NCBI RefSeq assembly: GCF_000380145.1
Contig: NZ_KB904633.1
Location: 41,266-81,456, forward strand
DNA: 40,191 bases
DNA from: Streptococcus thoraltensis DSM 12221
Lineage (GTDB): Bacteria; Bacillota; Bacilli; Lactobacillales; Streptococcaceae
Reading direction: 5' to 3'
In this document: in pieces, positions 1-9,157 of the stretch
How the letters are laid out: each line of letters begins with the position of its first letter
Position numbering within the stretch: position 1 is the stretch's first letter
Notes under the pieces: model-generated
Databases searched by the model: none
The model's input: only the letters and a program-made list of their open reading frames with translations
What the model was told of the DNA's origin: nothing
Made by a program: the position numbers and the translations under genes

Positions 1-621
<621 letters not shown>

Positions 622-639
622 TTAAATTTTATTTTTATT

Positions 640-667
640 ATCATATCACGCTAAAATATTTTGTCAA
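640..667 (-). promoter_or_regulatory. Promoter of guaB
   Basis: On the minus strand there is a perfect -35 TTGACA (662-667), a 16-bp spacer and a -10 TATGAT (640-645), about 45 bases before the guaB ATG. No guanine or PurR-type element was recognised. Confidence 0.6.
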
Positions 668-674
668 CCTGAAA

Positions 675-699
675 AAACTAGAAATGGTTATCCTAGTTT
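675..699. repeat. Small hairpin, first copy (AAACTAG...CTAGTTT)
   Basis: Inverted repeat AAACTAG / CCTAGTTT around a short loop. It closely resembles a second hairpin at 1081-1106, which also has AAACTAG(G)AAATG on the left arm. The two copies flank the composite repeat at 786-996. Without a T-run this copy is not a convincing terminator. Confidence 0.5.
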
Positions 700-785
700 C
701 AGAACGTAGACAAATCCCTGAAAATTTGATACCTCAGGAAATCTTGCAAAAAGACGGATAATAACGACACTCCCACAAACGCTAT

Positions 786-996
786 TATTGTCAAATGAAT
801 TAACTTTCAGAACAAGGAAATGAGACGCGGACAGTAATTGATACGCTTCGAAAATCAAAAGCAGTCCTTGTTGACTTGATTTGATGAAGACAGTTCTATC
901 TGCTATCTGTGTCGCCTAGTCTGTTTTTGATTTTCATTGAGTCTGAGTAGGCCAAGTCGAAAATGACGATACATCAAAATTAATTCAAAAGACTAT
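786..996 (+). repeat. Composite miniature inverted-repeat element, copy 1
   Basis: About 211 bp bounded by imperfect terminal inverted repeats: left TATTGTCAAATGAATTAACT, right ATTAATTCAAAAGACTATA. The outer body (GAGACGCGGACAGTA...CCAAGTCGAAAATGACGAT) is shared with the copies at 10289, 13543, 19165 and 39013. It is interrupted at about 841-944 by a 104-bp inner module that starts ATACGCTTCGAAAATCAAAA and ends GATTTTCATTGAGTCT. It has no coding capacity. It lies in the gap between guaB and the arc regulators. Confidence 0.85.
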
Positions 997-1030
997 ATTT
1001 CAATGCTTTCGGGAGTTTTTCTAACTACAA

Positions 1031-1079
1031 AGAAAAAAGCTTGAAGAAAAACGTCCAAAATGGACTTGCTCTTCAAGCT
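1031..1079 (-). terminator. Terminator of the arc regulator pair
   Basis: Perfect 10-bp arms AGCTTGAAGA (1038-1047) and TCTTCAAGCT (1070-1079), with an inner GTCC/GGAC pairing. On the minus strand the hairpin is followed by TTTTTTCTTT. It ends transcription from the argR-type gene. Confidence 0.8.
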
Positions 1080-1080
1080 A

Positions 1081-1106
1081 AAACTAGGAAATGAACAACC
1101 TAGTTT
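1081..1106 (-). repeat. Small hairpin, second copy, next to the argR stop
   Basis: AAACTAGG and CCTAGTTT arms immediately downstream of the argR-type stop codon on the minus strand. It is a near-duplicate of the hairpin at 675-699 and may assist the strong terminator that follows. Confidence 0.5.
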
Positions 1107-1117
1107 TATATTATCAC

Positions 1118-1603
1118 TTATCGTTTTGAAAAAAAGAAGGGCGGCGTGTAATGGCTTAATTTTTCAAAGCATTTTTGCGCTTCATCATTATTTTCACAAA
1201 TGATTAAGCAAGTGTCATCACCACAAACGGTCGCTAAAATCTCTGGTAGTAAAATTGAATCTAAAATGGAACCAAAAGATTGACCCAAGCCAGGCAAAGT
1301 CTTTAAAACAACTTGATTTTGCACCGGAAAAAGCATAACTAAAGCATCTTCCATATAAAATCGTAACCGCTTCTCCCATCTATCTTGCGAGATACTATGA
1401 ATCTCATAGTAAGTTTCTGAATCATCCGCATTACCATCGCTTATTTTAACAAGATTCAATTCTTTCATATCACGAGATAGGGTTGCCTGAGTGACTGATA
1501 TTCCATTTTTTTCAAGTAACTGACCTAATTCATGCTGAGTATGAATTTTGGTCTCAGCAATTAAGGAACGAATTAATTGGTGCCTTGTTTCTTTTTTATT
1601 CAT
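1118..1603 (-). CDS. argR: ArgR/AhrC-family arginine regulator of the arc cluster
   Basis: 161 residues, typical of ArgR (about 150). The N-terminal winged helix-turn-helix covers about residues 5-70, with the family motif [18 protein letters not shown]. The C-terminal oligomerisation and arginine-binding domain carries [11 protein letters not shown], the GDDT segment that contacts L-arginine in the hexamer. It is the second gene of a two-gene minus-strand unit, 9 bases after the Crp/Fnr-like gene, divergent from the arc operon. In S. gordonii an ArgR-type protein (ArcR) and an Fnr-like protein (Flp) both control the deiminase operon, and the pair here fits that scheme. Other ArgR paralogues control arginine synthesis in streptococci, so the target is inferred from position. 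Confidence 0.88.
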   Translation of the reverse strand: MNKKETRHQLIRSLIAETKIHTQHELGQLLEKNGISVTQATLSRDMKELNLVKISDGNADDSETYYEIHSISQDRWEKRLRFYMEDALVMLFPVQNQVVLKTLPGLGQSFGSILDSILLPEILATVCGDDTCLIICENNDEAQKCFEKLSHYTPPFFFSKR

Positions 1604-1612
1604 ATAAAATCC

Positions 1613-2293
1613 TTATTCGATGAATTTTTTAAAATATTGCTTATCGTTGTAAAAAAGCTTTTTATGATTTAACTCAATAATCTCTTCCTGACGCAATTCC
1701 TTTAGTACATGGCTAACTGTTTCACGAGTCGTAGCACTCATATTAGCAATGTCAATCGTTGTAATTGGAAAAGGGAGGCACCCTTCTTCAGTAGTAACTT
1801 CCAAAAGTAGCGTTGCTAAAGTCTGAACGACACGCATCCTTGCACTTGACGTTACCATGTTGCGTAATTTTATTTCATGGACATTTAATAACTTAGAGTA
1901 TTTTCGGCAGAGATGCTTCATTTGATTGACATTTTGAAGGGCATGCTTCTCATAAAGATCCATCGGAAGTCTAAAATAGCTAATATCGGTAACTGCGACT
2001 GCAGAGAAGTGGTAAGCCTCATCTAAAAATAGACCACCATAGGGAAAGACTGTGTCCTGTCTAACGTAATCTGTATAGATGAACGATCCTGACACATCGG
2101 CTTGCTCGATTTTAACATACCCCGATTGAATCAAGAATAATTTGTCTCTGTGATCATCTTCAAAAAAAAGGGTGTGATTTTTAAGTGCCTTGCGATACTG
2201 AATCTTGCTAACAATATCATCAAATTGCTCAATCGTTAAATATTTAAAATCATTTAACTGCCTCAGGTAAAAATACTGTTCTTTTGAAATCAT
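1613..2293 (-). CDS. Crp/Fnr-family transcriptional regulator (Flp/ArcR-like)
   Basis: 226 residues. An N-terminal cyclic-nucleotide-binding-type beta-roll spans about residues 15-130 (TLFFEDDHRDKLFLIQSGYVKI). A long dimerisation helix follows, then a C-terminal winged helix-turn-helix at about 150-215 (TTIDIANMSATTRETVSHVL). The four-cysteine pattern needed for an FNR [4Fe-4S] cluster is absent: the only Cys residues visible are C128 and C172. The effector is therefore unlikely to be oxygen through a cluster. It is the promoter-proximal gene of the unit with argR and diverges from the B3/4 gene and arc operon. It is probably the activator of arc expression, by analogy with streptococcal Flp. 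A cre-like sequence overlaps its promoter. Confidence 0.85.
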   Translation of the reverse strand: MISKEQYFYLRQLNDFKYLTIEQFDDIVSKIQYRKALKNHTLFFEDDHRDKLFLIQSGYVKIEQADVSGSFIYTDYVRQDTVFPYGGLFLDEAYHFSAVAVTDISYFRLPMDLYEKHALQNVNQMKHLCRKYSKLLNVHEIKLRNMVTSSARMRVVQTLATLLLEVTTEEGCLPFPITTIDIANMSATTRETVSHVLKELRQEEIIELNHKKLFYNDKQYFKKFIE

Positions 2294-2377
2294 CTTATTT
2301 GTACTCTCTCTGCTTCTCTAATTACACTGAAACACATAGTGTTTATGTCATTTTCTAAATTAAGTTCTTAATAGCAC

Positions 2378-2420
2378 AATATAACGCTTTCATTATACCA
2401 AAGAAAACATTTAATGAACA
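2378..2420 (-). promoter_or_regulatory. Promoter of the regulator pair with an overlapping cre-like site
   Basis: On the minus strand: -10 TATAAT (2392-2397) with a weak -35 TGTTCA (2415-2420) at 17 bp. ATGAAAGCGTTATATT (2378-2393) overlaps the -10 and matches the CcpA cre consensus WTGNNARCGNWWWCAW except near its end, which suggests catabolite control of the regulators. Confidence 0.45.
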
Positions 2421-2434
2421 GATTTTATTCTTTT

Positions 2435-2463
2435 TTGACATCATTTAAAAAAAATGTTATTAT
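2435..2463 (+). promoter_or_regulatory. Promoter of the B3/4-domain gene
   Basis: Perfect -35 TTGACA (2435-2440), 17-bp spacer and -10 TATTAT (2458-2463), ending 34 bases before the ATG at 2498, which has a TAGGAGAA ribosome binding site. Confidence 0.65.
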
Positions 2464-2497
2464 TCTAAAAAATTAAACAAATCAATAGGAGAACATT

Positions 2498-3205
2498 ATG
2501 GGAGCATTTATCGTTGATTCTTCATACTGGGAACTCTTCCCTGATTCTAAAATTGGGGTTTTGCTGATTAAAGATTATCAAATGAAGGAAGAGTTAGCAG
2601 GTGAGCTAGAGGATCTTTTAGAGCTTAGTAACCAGAAAGCTAAAAATCATTTGCAAGAAGAACAATTCAGCCAAAACGACGTTGTCCAAACTTACCGTAA
2701 AGCTTTCCAAAAATTTAAAACAAAAAAAGGAGCCAGATCTAGTATTGAAGCCCTATTGAAACGTGTTGATTCTGGTAAACCCGTATCGACCATCAATCCA
2801 TTAGTTGATATTTATAATTCAGCCAGTCTAAGATACGCTTTACCAGTTGGGGCTGAAGATATTGATACCTTCCAAGGAGACTTAAAACTCACTATTACTG
2901 ATGGTGGAGATGAATTTTATTTAATTGGTGACGATGAAAACAAACCTACTTTAGCTGGTGAACTAGCCTACATCGATGATGCTGGAGCCGTTTGTCGCTG
3001 CTTCAACTGGCGCGATGGTGAAAGAACTATGATTACCGATAACACCAAAAATGCCTTTTTAGTCATTGAACTAGTAGATAACACTAAAGAAGATAGTCTC
3101 AGGGAAGCTCTTAACTTTTTAGAAGAAAAAGCTAACTACTTCCTATCTGCCAAAACACATCAGGTTATCCTAGATAAGGATTCTACACAGCTTGATTTAG
3201 ATTAA
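2498..3205 (+). CDS. B3/B4 tRNA-binding-domain protein (PheT B3/4-like)
   Basis: 235 residues resembling the free-standing B3/4 domain of the phenylalanyl-tRNA synthetase beta chain, a fold used in editing of mischarged tRNA. Family features are the central stretch INPLVDIYNSASLRYALPVG and the following GDLKLTITDGGDEFYLIG. The C-terminal half includes CRCFNWRDGERTMITDNTKN. No membrane segment or signal peptide. It has its own promoter and a perfect terminator, so it is a separate unit between the divergent regulators and arcA. Whether it edits misacylated tRNA or does something else is not shown by the sequence. From memory, the same gene precedes arcA in S. pyogenes, which supports transfer or rearrangement of the whole block as a unit. 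Confidence 0.85.
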   Translation: MGAFIVDSSYWELFPDSKIGVLLIKDYQMKEELAGELEDLLELSNQKAKNHLQEEQFSQNDVVQTYRKAFQKFKTKKGARSSIEALLKRVDSGKPVSTINPLVDIYNSASLRYALPVGAEDIDTFQGDLKLTITDGGDEFYLIGDDENKPTLAGELAYIDDAGAVCRCFNWRDGERTMITDNTKNAFLVIELVDNTKEDSLREALNFLEEKANYFLSAKTHQVILDKDSTQLDLD

Positions 3206-3220
3206 TGGCTACTTTGTTTA

Positions 3221-3260
3221 AAATGAAGAATCACAATACCGTGATTCTTCATTTTTTTTA
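3221..3260 (+). terminator. Terminator after the B3/4-domain gene
   Basis: Perfect 14-bp stem AAATGAAGAATCAC / GTGATTCTTCATTT around a 6-base loop, followed by a T-run. It insulates arcA from the upstream gene. Confidence 0.9.
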
Positions 3261-3305
3261 GATTAATAATTTATCGTTTTTTATCAAAAAAAGCAACAAA
3301 ATGAA

Positions 3306-3321
3306 TAGAAATCGCTTACAT
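3306..3321 (-). promoter_or_regulatory. Upstream cre-like CcpA site of the arc operon
   Basis: Read on the minus strand, ATGTAAGCGATTTCTA matches WTGNNARCGNWWWCAW with one mismatch. It lies about 110 bases upstream of the second cre. Paired cre sites are known at streptococcal arc promoters. Confidence 0.6.
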
Positions 3322-3375
3322 TTTTATAAAGTTTCATTTTCATCCTAAAAAACGTGATGATTTGGACATTTCAAC

Positions 3376-3437
3376 TGTGAATTACTTTATTTTTTTCCCT
3401 GAAAAAAATGTAAAATATGAATTGTAAGCGCAACCAA
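3376..3437 (+). promoter_or_regulatory. arcA promoter region with a cre at the predicted transcription start
   Basis: A -10-like TAAAAT (3411-3416) preceded by TG has no good -35, as expected for an activator-dependent promoter. TTGTAAGCGCAACCAA (3422-3437) matches the cre consensus with one mismatch and falls at about +1, a position for CcpA repression. TGTGAATTACTTTATT (3376-3391) has one TGTGA half-site centred near -41 and could bind the Crp/Fnr-like protein. That last part is inference. Confidence 0.5.
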
Positions 3438-3485
3438 AAAAGAGATAACTAATTTACTATCTCGATATTTTGAAAGGAGATTTTT

Positions 3486-4718
3486 ATGACTCAATCTAAC
3501 CCAATTCATGTTTTCTCAGAAATTGGAAAACTGAAAAAAGTGATGTTGCATCGTCCTGGTAAAGAAATTGAAAACTTAATGCCGGACTACTTGGAAAGAC
3601 TTCTCTTCGATGATATTCCTTTCCTAGAAGATGCCCAAAAAGAGCACGATGCTTTTGCAGATGCTTTACGAAATGAGGGCGTTGAAGTTCTTTACCTAGA
3701 AGAACTTGCTGCTGAATCTTTGACAAGTCCAGAAATACGAGAACAATTTATTAGAGAATACCTAGACGAAGCGAATATTCGTGGACGTGAAACCAAAAAA
3801 GCTATCTACAACTTATTGGATGCTATCAGCGATAATAAGGAACTTATCGAAAAAACCATGGCTGGGGTTCAAAAATCAGAACTTCCTGAAATTCCAGCAG
3901 AAGCTAAAGGATTGACTGACTTGGTTGAATCAGATTATCCATTCGCTATTGACCCAATGCCTAACCTTTACTTTACACGTGATCCATTTGCAACAATGGG
4001 TAATGGTGTCTCCCTTAACCATATGTTCTCAGAAACGCGCAATCGTGAAACAATCTATGGTAAATATATCTTTACCTATCATCCAACTTATGCTGGTAAG
4101 GTTCCTATGGTTTACGACCGCGATGAAACAACTCGTATTGAAGGTGGAGATGAGTTAGTTCTTTCTAAAGATGTACTCGCTGTTGGTATCTCTCAACGTA
4201 CCGATGCTGCTTCTATTGAAAAATTATTGGTCAATATCTTTAAAGAAAACCTTGGCTTCAAGAAAGTGTTAGCCTTTGAATTTGCTAATAATCGTAAGTT
4301 CATGCATCTTGACACAGTCTTTACAATGGTTGACTACGATAAATTCACCATCCACCCAGAAATTGAAGGTGATCTCCGAGTTTACTCAGTCACTTACGAA
4401 GATGAAGCTCTTAAAATCGTTGAAGAAAAAGGCGATTTAGCTGAACTTTTAGCTGAAAACCTTGGTGTTGAAAGCGTTGAGTTGATTCGTTGTGGTGGTG
4501 ACAACTTAGTTGCTGCAGGACGTGAGCAATGGAATGATGGTTCAAACACATTGACAATTGCACCAGGTGTAGTCGTCGTTTACAACCGAAACACCATTAC
4601 CAACGCTATTCTAGAATCAAAAGGTTTGAAATTAATTAAAGTTCACGGAAGTGAATTGGTTCGCGGTCGTGGTGGACCTCGTTGTATGTCAATGCCATTT
4701 GAACGCGAAGACCTATAA
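3486..4718 (+). CDS. arcA: Arginine deiminase (streptococcal acid glycoprotein)
   Basis: Hydrolyses L-arginine to citrulline and ammonia, the first step of the ADI pathway, in the cytosol. 410 residues, full length. Catalytic residues are all visible: Asp166 in [12 protein letters not shown], Glu219 in [11 protein letters not shown], His274 and Asp276 in [12 protein letters not shown], and the nucleophile Cys400 in [12 protein letters not shown]. The start follows GAAAGGAGAT. It is the first gene of the operon, after the two cre-like sites. In group A streptococci this protein is also found at the surface and called SAGP, although there is no signal peptide here. Confidence 0.98.
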   Translation: MTQSNPIHVFSEIGKLKKVMLHRPGKEIENLMPDYLERLLFDDIPFLEDAQKEHDAFADALRNEGVEVLYLEELAAESLTSPEIREQFIREYLDEANIRGRETKKAIYNLLDAISDNKELIEKTMAGVQKSELPEIPAEAKGLTDLVESDYPFAIDPMPNLYFTRDPFATMGNGVSLNHMFSETRNRETIYGKYIFTYHPTYAGKVPMVYDRDETTRIEGGDELVLSKDVLAVGISQRTDAASIEKLLVNIFKENLGFKKVLAFEFANNRKFMHLDTVFTMVDYDKFTIHPEIEGDLRVYSVTYEDEALKIVEEKGDLAELLAENLGVESVELIRCGGDNLVAAGREQWNDGSNTLTIAPGVVVVYNRNTITNAILESKGLKLIKVHGSELVRGRGGPRCMSMPFEREDL

Positions 4719-4723
4719 AAACG

Positions 4724-5155
4724 ATGCAGGTAATAGTGAGTCAGTTACCTTACCAAAGAGCTGCAAGTTTATACATTCGATTTTGCGTGTTTGTTATTGA
4801 ACGAAATATCAAAATGGAAGAAGAATTTGATGAGAATGATGAACAAGGTACAGTCTATGCCGTCCTTTATGATGGTAAGAAGCCTATTTCAACAGGACGT
4901 TTTCTTCCAGAAACTCAGAAAAAAGCCCGTTTAACTCGAATTGCTACCTTAAAAGATTATCGTGGTAAGGGATATGGAACAAAAATTATTACAGCACTCG
5001 AAAATTATGCAAAGGAAAATGGCTATCAACAGCTAGTCATTCACGCTGAATTAACAGCTAAATTATTCTACCAAAGGCTTGGTTACAAAGCTTTTGGGGA
5101 TAGTTATATCGAAGACGGGGAAGCCTGTCAATCACTAGAAAAACGGTTAACCTAA
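4724..5155 (+). CDS. GNAT-family N-acetyltransferase of the arc operon
   Basis: 143 residues with the GNAT acetyl-CoA motif A, RIATLKDYRGKGYGTKII (RGKGYG pyrophosphate loop), and a C-terminal motif B, LFYQRLGYKAFGD. The N-terminal FCVFVIERN resembles the ElaA/YjcF-like group. The gene starts 5 bases after the arcA stop and ends 15 bases before arcB, so it is co-translated with the pathway. The substrate is unknown. Because it sits between arcA and arcB, a role on citrulline, ornithine or an Arc enzyme is plausible but unproven. From memory, the same arrangement exists in S. pyogenes. Confidence 0.9.
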   Translation: MQVIVSQLPYQRAASLYIRFCVFVIERNIKMEEEFDENDEQGTVYAVLYDGKKPISTGRFLPETQKKARLTRIATLKDYRGKGYGTKIITALENYAKENGYQQLVIHAELTAKLFYQRLGYKAFGDSYIEDGEACQSLEKRLT

Positions 5156-5170
5156 AGGAGAATTATATTT

Positions 5171-6184
5171 ATGACACAAGTATTTCAAGGACGTAGTTTT
5201 TTAGCAGAAAAAGATTTTACTCGTCAAGAATTTGAATATCTAATTGATTTTGCTGCTCACTTAAAAGACCTCAAAAAACGTGGTGTTCCTCATCACTATC
5301 TTGAAGGTAAAAATATCGCACTCTTATTTGAAAAAACATCTACACGTACACGCGCTGCTTTCACAACAGCTGCCATTGATCTCGGAGCACATCCTGAATA
5401 TCTTGGAGCTAATGATATTCAACTTGGTAAAAAAGAATCCACCGAAGATACAGCTAAGGTATTAGGTCGTATGTTTGATGGTATTGAATTCCGTGGATTT
5501 AGTCAAGATATGGTTGAAGAATTGGCTGAATTCTCAGGCGTTCCAGTATGGAATGGGCTTACAGATGCATGGCACCCAACTCAAATGCTTGCTGACTACC
5601 TAACTGTCAAAGAAAACTTTGGTAAATTAGAAGGTTTAACCTTGGTATACTGTGGTGATGGCCGTAACAACGTTGCTAACTCACTATTAGTAGCTGGTAC
5701 TTTGATGGGCGTTAACGTTCACATCTTCTCTCCAAAAGAACTCTTCCCAGCTGAAGATATTGTTAAATTAGCTGAAGGCTACGCGAAAGAATCTGGTGCA
5801 CATGTTCTTGTGACAGATAATGCGGACAAAGCTGTTAAAGGTGCCGATGTTCTTTATACTGACGTTTGGGTATCAATGGGAGAAGAAGACAAGTTTAAAG
5901 AACGTGTTGAAATGTTGAAACCATATCAAGTGAATATGGAGCTCATTAAGAAAGCAGAAAATGAAGATCTTATCTTCTTGCACTGCCTACCAGCATTCCA
6001 TGATACAAACACTGTTTATGGTAAGGACGTTGCTGAAAAATTCGGTGTTGAAGAAATGGAAGTTACCGATGAAGTCTTCCGTAGTAAATACGCACGTCAT
6101 TTTGACCAAGCTGAAAACCGTATGCACACTATCAAGGCTGTTATGGCAGCAACACTTGGAAATCTATTTATTCCAAAAGTTTAA
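5171..6184 (+). CDS. arcB: Catabolic ornithine carbamoyltransferase
   Basis: Phosphorolyses citrulline to ornithine and carbamoyl phosphate, the second ADI step. 337 residues. The carbamoyl-phosphate-binding STRTR motif is at 57-61, HPTQ follows in [11 protein letters not shown], and the active-site loop HCLPAFHD is at 271-278. Length and the C-terminus ([15 protein letters not shown]) match the catabolic enzymes that form large oligomers. The start has AAAGGAG upstream. A strong hairpin follows the stop, so arcD and later genes may be transcribed at a lower level. Confidence 0.98.
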   Translation: MTQVFQGRSFLAEKDFTRQEFEYLIDFAAHLKDLKKRGVPHHYLEGKNIALLFEKTSTRTRAAFTTAAIDLGAHPEYLGANDIQLGKKESTEDTAKVLGRMFDGIEFRGFSQDMVEELAEFSGVPVWNGLTDAWHPTQMLADYLTVKENFGKLEGLTLVYCGDGRNNVANSLLVAGTLMGVNVHIFSPKELFPAEDIVKLAEGYAKESGAHVLVTDNADKAVKGADVLYTDVWVSMGEEDKFKERVEMLKPYQVNMELIKKAENEDLIFLHCLPAFHDTNTVYGKDVAEKFGVEEMEVTDEVFRSKYARHFDQAENRMHTIKAVMAATLGNLFIPKV

Positions 6185-6216
6185 AGTGAACTGGTCACAG
6201 TATTAATTTAGTAACT

Positions 6217-6264
6217 GGTCGTTCTGGCTCTGGCGAAAATAACCAGAACTAGGACGACCTTTTT
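6217..6264 (+). terminator. Intra-operon hairpin between arcB and arcD
   Basis: GGTCGTTCTGG pairs with CCAGAAC and ACGACC across a 4-base bulge, and TTTTT follows directly. It has the form of a rho-independent terminator inside the operon, and would lower arcD-arcC expression relative to arcAB or protect the arcAB mRNA end. Confidence 0.7.
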
Positions 6265-6288
6265 AGATTTATCTTAGAGGAAACTATT

Positions 6289-7785
6289 ATGACAGAACAA
6301 GCTAAACGGAAATTTAAAATTCCTTCTTCCTATACTGTTCTCTTTATTATCATTGCTATTATGGCAGTTTTAACCTGGTTTATTCCAGCAGGTTCTTACG
6401 ATACCAGCAAATCTGGCACTGTTATTTCAGGGACATATAAAACTGTACAATCCAATCCTCAAGGTATCTTTGATATCCTAATGGCTCCTGTACGTGGAAT
6501 GTTAGGTATCGAGGGGACAGATGGAGCCATTCAGGTATCATTTTTCATCCTTATGGTTGGTGGGTTCCTTGGAGTTGTTAATAAAACGGGCGCACTTGAT
6601 ACAGGGATTGCATCTGTTGTCAAGAAGAATAAAGGACGCGAAAAACTATTAATTTTCATCTTAATGCCTTTATTTGCACTAGGAGGAACAACTTATGGTA
6701 TGGGTGAAGAAACCATGGCTTTCTACCCTCTACTCATTCCAGTAATGATGGCGGTTGGCTTTGACAGTATTGTGGCGGTAGCTATCATTTTGATTGGTTC
6801 ACAGATTGGTTGTTTAGCCTCTACCATTAATCCATTTGCTACCGGAGTGGCATCAGATGCAGCAGGTATCAGCCTTGCTGATGGTATTATTTGGCGTGTT
6901 ATTCAATGGATTGTTTTAGTCGGCATGTCCACTTGGTTTGTTTACAACTACGCTACTAAAATTGAAAAAGATCCTAAGAAATCTCTTGTTGCTGATAAAG
7001 CAGAAGAACATAAAGAATTCTTTAAACTGCAACATACCGGTGAAGAGTTAACGAAACGTCAAAGTAAGGTTCTTGTTATCTTTGCATTAACCTTCATTAT
7101 AATGATTCTAAGCCTTATTCCTTGGGAAGATTTTAATATCAAGCTATTTTCAAATATCAATACCTTTTTAACAGAACTTCCTGGTATCGGTACCGTGTTA
7201 GGCAAAACAATGGGAGCATTTGGTACTTGGTACTTCCCAGAAATTACAATGCTCTTTATTATGATGGCCGTCCTTGTAGCCTTTGTCTTTAAAATGTCAG
7301 AAGACGATTTCTTCTCATCATTTTTATCAGGGGCAGGTGAATTTCTAGGTGTAGCTATCATTTGCGCCGTTGCGCGTGGTATTCAAGTTATTATGAATAG
7401 TGGTATGATTACTGCTACCATCCTTCACTGGGGTGAAACTGGGCTTTCTGGGCTTTCTTCACAAGTATTCATTGTATTAGCCTATATTTTCTACCTTCCA
7501 ATGTCATTTTTAATCCCATCAACCTCAGGTCTAGCTGGAGCTACTATGGGGATTATGGCACCTCTTGGGCAATTTTCAAACGTCCCTTCACATTTGGTTA
7601 TTACTGCCTTTCAATCCGCATCAGGTGTTCTAAATATGATTTCCCCAACGTCTGCTATTGTTATGGGAGCACTTGCTCTAGGACGTATTGACTTGACAAC
7701 TTGGTGGAAATTTGTTGCTAAATTTATTGTTGTAGTTATGATAACAAGTGTATTATTGCTTGTTGTAGCGACATTCTTTGTTTAG
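6289..7785 (+). CDS. arcD: Arginine:ornithine antiporter, YfcC/ArcD-type membrane transporter
   Basis: 498 residues and very hydrophobic, with about 12 membrane segments. The first is at 15-32 (SYTVLFIIIAIMAVLTWFIP). The family features GGTTYGMGEETMAFYPLLIP and STSGLAGATMGIMAPLGQF belong to the YfcC branch related to C4-dicarboxylate carriers, which is what streptococcal ArcD proteins are, rather than the APC-type ArcD of Pseudomonas. The operon position predicts arginine uptake coupled to ornithine export. The start is preceded by AGAGGAAAC. Confidence 0.9.
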   Translation: MTEQAKRKFKIPSSYTVLFIIIAIMAVLTWFIPAGSYDTSKSGTVISGTYKTVQSNPQGIFDILMAPVRGMLGIEGTDGAIQVSFFILMVGGFLGVVNKTGALDTGIASVVKKNKGREKLLIFILMPLFALGGTTYGMGEETMAFYPLLIPVMMAVGFDSIVAVAIILIGSQIGCLASTINPFATGVASDAAGISLADGIIWRVIQWIVLVGMSTWFVYNYATKIEKDPKKSLVADKAEEHKEFFKLQHTGEELTKRQSKVLVIFALTFIIMILSLIPWEDFNIKLFSNINTFLTELPGIGTVLGKTMGAFGTWYFPEITMLFIMMAVLVAFVFKMSEDDFFSSFLSGAGEFLGVAIICAVARGIQVIMNSGMITATILHWGETGLSGLSSQVFIVLAYIFYLPMSFLIPSTSGLAGATMGIMAPLGQFSNVPSHLVITAFQSASGVLNMISPTSAIVMGALALGRIDLTTWWKFVAKFIVVVMITSVLLLVVATFFV

Positions 7786-7803
7786 CAAGGAGGTAGCTGA
7801 AAA

Positions 7804-9135
7804 ATGAAACATTTCATCACTAAAAAGCATCATGAAGAATTTCTAGAAGCCACTAAAACCATTGTTGCTTATCCATCTGTCTTAAAAGAAGGTGAAAATG
7901 GCACCCCTTTCGGACAAGCAATCCAAGACGTGTTAGAAAAAACTTTGGACATTTGCCAAAAAATAGGCTTTGAAACCTATATCGATCCAGAAGGCTACTA
8001 TGGATACGCTGATATTGGACAAGGCAGCGAAACCTTAGCAATCTTGTGTCACTTGGACGTTGTTCCAGAAGGAGATGTCCATTTATGGAATACCAATCCC
8101 TTTGAATGCGTTGAAAAAGACGGTAAACTTTATGGTCGCGGTACCCAAGATGATAAAGGTCCATCAATGATGGCACTTTATGCCACTAAAGCACTGCTAG
8201 ATGCTAATGTCGAGCTTAATAAAAAAATAAGGTTCATTTTTGGAACCGATGAAGAAACCTTATGGCGCTGTATGAATCGGTATAATGCCATCGAAGAAAA
8301 AGCAACTTTTGGCTTTGCACCAGATTCCAGCTTCCCGTTAACTTATGCTGAAAAAGGTCTATTACAAGCTAAATTACACGGTCAAGGAAGCCCTAAAATC
8401 GCTCTAGATGCTGGACAAGCCTATAATGTAGTTCCTGCTAAAGCCAGCTATACCGGTGAAAATCTAGATGAACTTGCACAGGAATTAGATAAACTTAACT
8501 TTAACTATCAGCTAAACGAGCAGCAGTTGACTGTTTATGGACTTGCTCAACATGCTAAAGATGCTCCTAAAGGAATTAATGCTATCGTAAGACTTGCTAA
8601 GGCACTGACAACCCTTAATGAACATCCAACGCTAGATTTCTTAGCAAAAATGGTTGATGAAGATGGACGTGGCCTCAACATTTTCGGCGACATTCAAGAT
8701 CGTCCTTCAGGAATTTTGTCATTCAATGCTGCCGGATTAACCATCACACCAGAATCCTCAGAAATTCGTCTAGATATTCGTATTCCAGTATTAGCAGATA
8801 AAGATGACATCGTAAAAAAACTAAAAGACGTTGCCAGTGACTATCAACTTACCTATGAAGAATATGATTATTTAGCACCTCTCTACGTTCCCTTAGAAAG
8901 TGAGGTCGTAGATACCCTACTCTCTGTCTATCGTGAAAAAACTGGTGACATGCAGGAAGCCAAATCATCCGGCGGTGCAACGTTTGCTAGAACAATGGAG
9001 AATTGTGTTGCTTTCGGCGCACTCTTTCCGCATGCTGAACAAACAGAACATCAAGAAAATGAGTGTATTGTAATAGAGGATGCCTTTAAAGCTATGGACA
9101 TCTATGCTGAAGCAATCTATCGTTTAACAAGATAA
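7804..9135 (+). CDS. M20-family metallopeptidase (Sapep/PepV-like dipeptidase) of the arc operon
   Basis: 443 residues. Dizinc ligands of the M20 family are visible: His83 and Asp85 in CHLDVVPEG, Asp116 in [10 protein letters not shown], the catalytic Glu150 and ligand Glu151 in FGTDEETLW, and a late His in [13 protein letters not shown]. The middle dimerisation domain is at about 190-330. It probably releases arginine or other amino acids from dipeptides and so feeds the pathway. From memory this position is called arcT in some streptococci, but the same symbol is used for an aminotransferase in lactobacilli, so no symbol is given. 18 bases separate it from arcD. Confidence 0.9.
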   Translation: MKHFITKKHHEEFLEATKTIVAYPSVLKEGENGTPFGQAIQDVLEKTLDICQKIGFETYIDPEGYYGYADIGQGSETLAILCHLDVVPEGDVHLWNTNPFECVEKDGKLYGRGTQDDKGPSMMALYATKALLDANVELNKKIRFIFGTDEETLWRCMNRYNAIEEKATFGFAPDSSFPLTYAEKGLLQAKLHGQGSPKIALDAGQAYNVVPAKASYTGENLDELAQELDKLNFNYQLNEQQLTVYGLAQHAKDAPKGINAIVRLAKALTTLNEHPTLDFLAKMVDEDGRGLNIFGDIQDRPSGILSFNAAGLTITPESSEIRLDIRIPVLADKDDIVKKLKDVASDYQLTYEEYDYLAPLYVPLESEVVDTLLSVYREKTGDMQEAKSSGGATFARTMENCVAFGALFPHAEQTEHQENECIVIEDAFKAMDIYAEAIYRLTR

Positions 9136-9157
9136 TAGTAAAGAAGGAGAAAATAAG

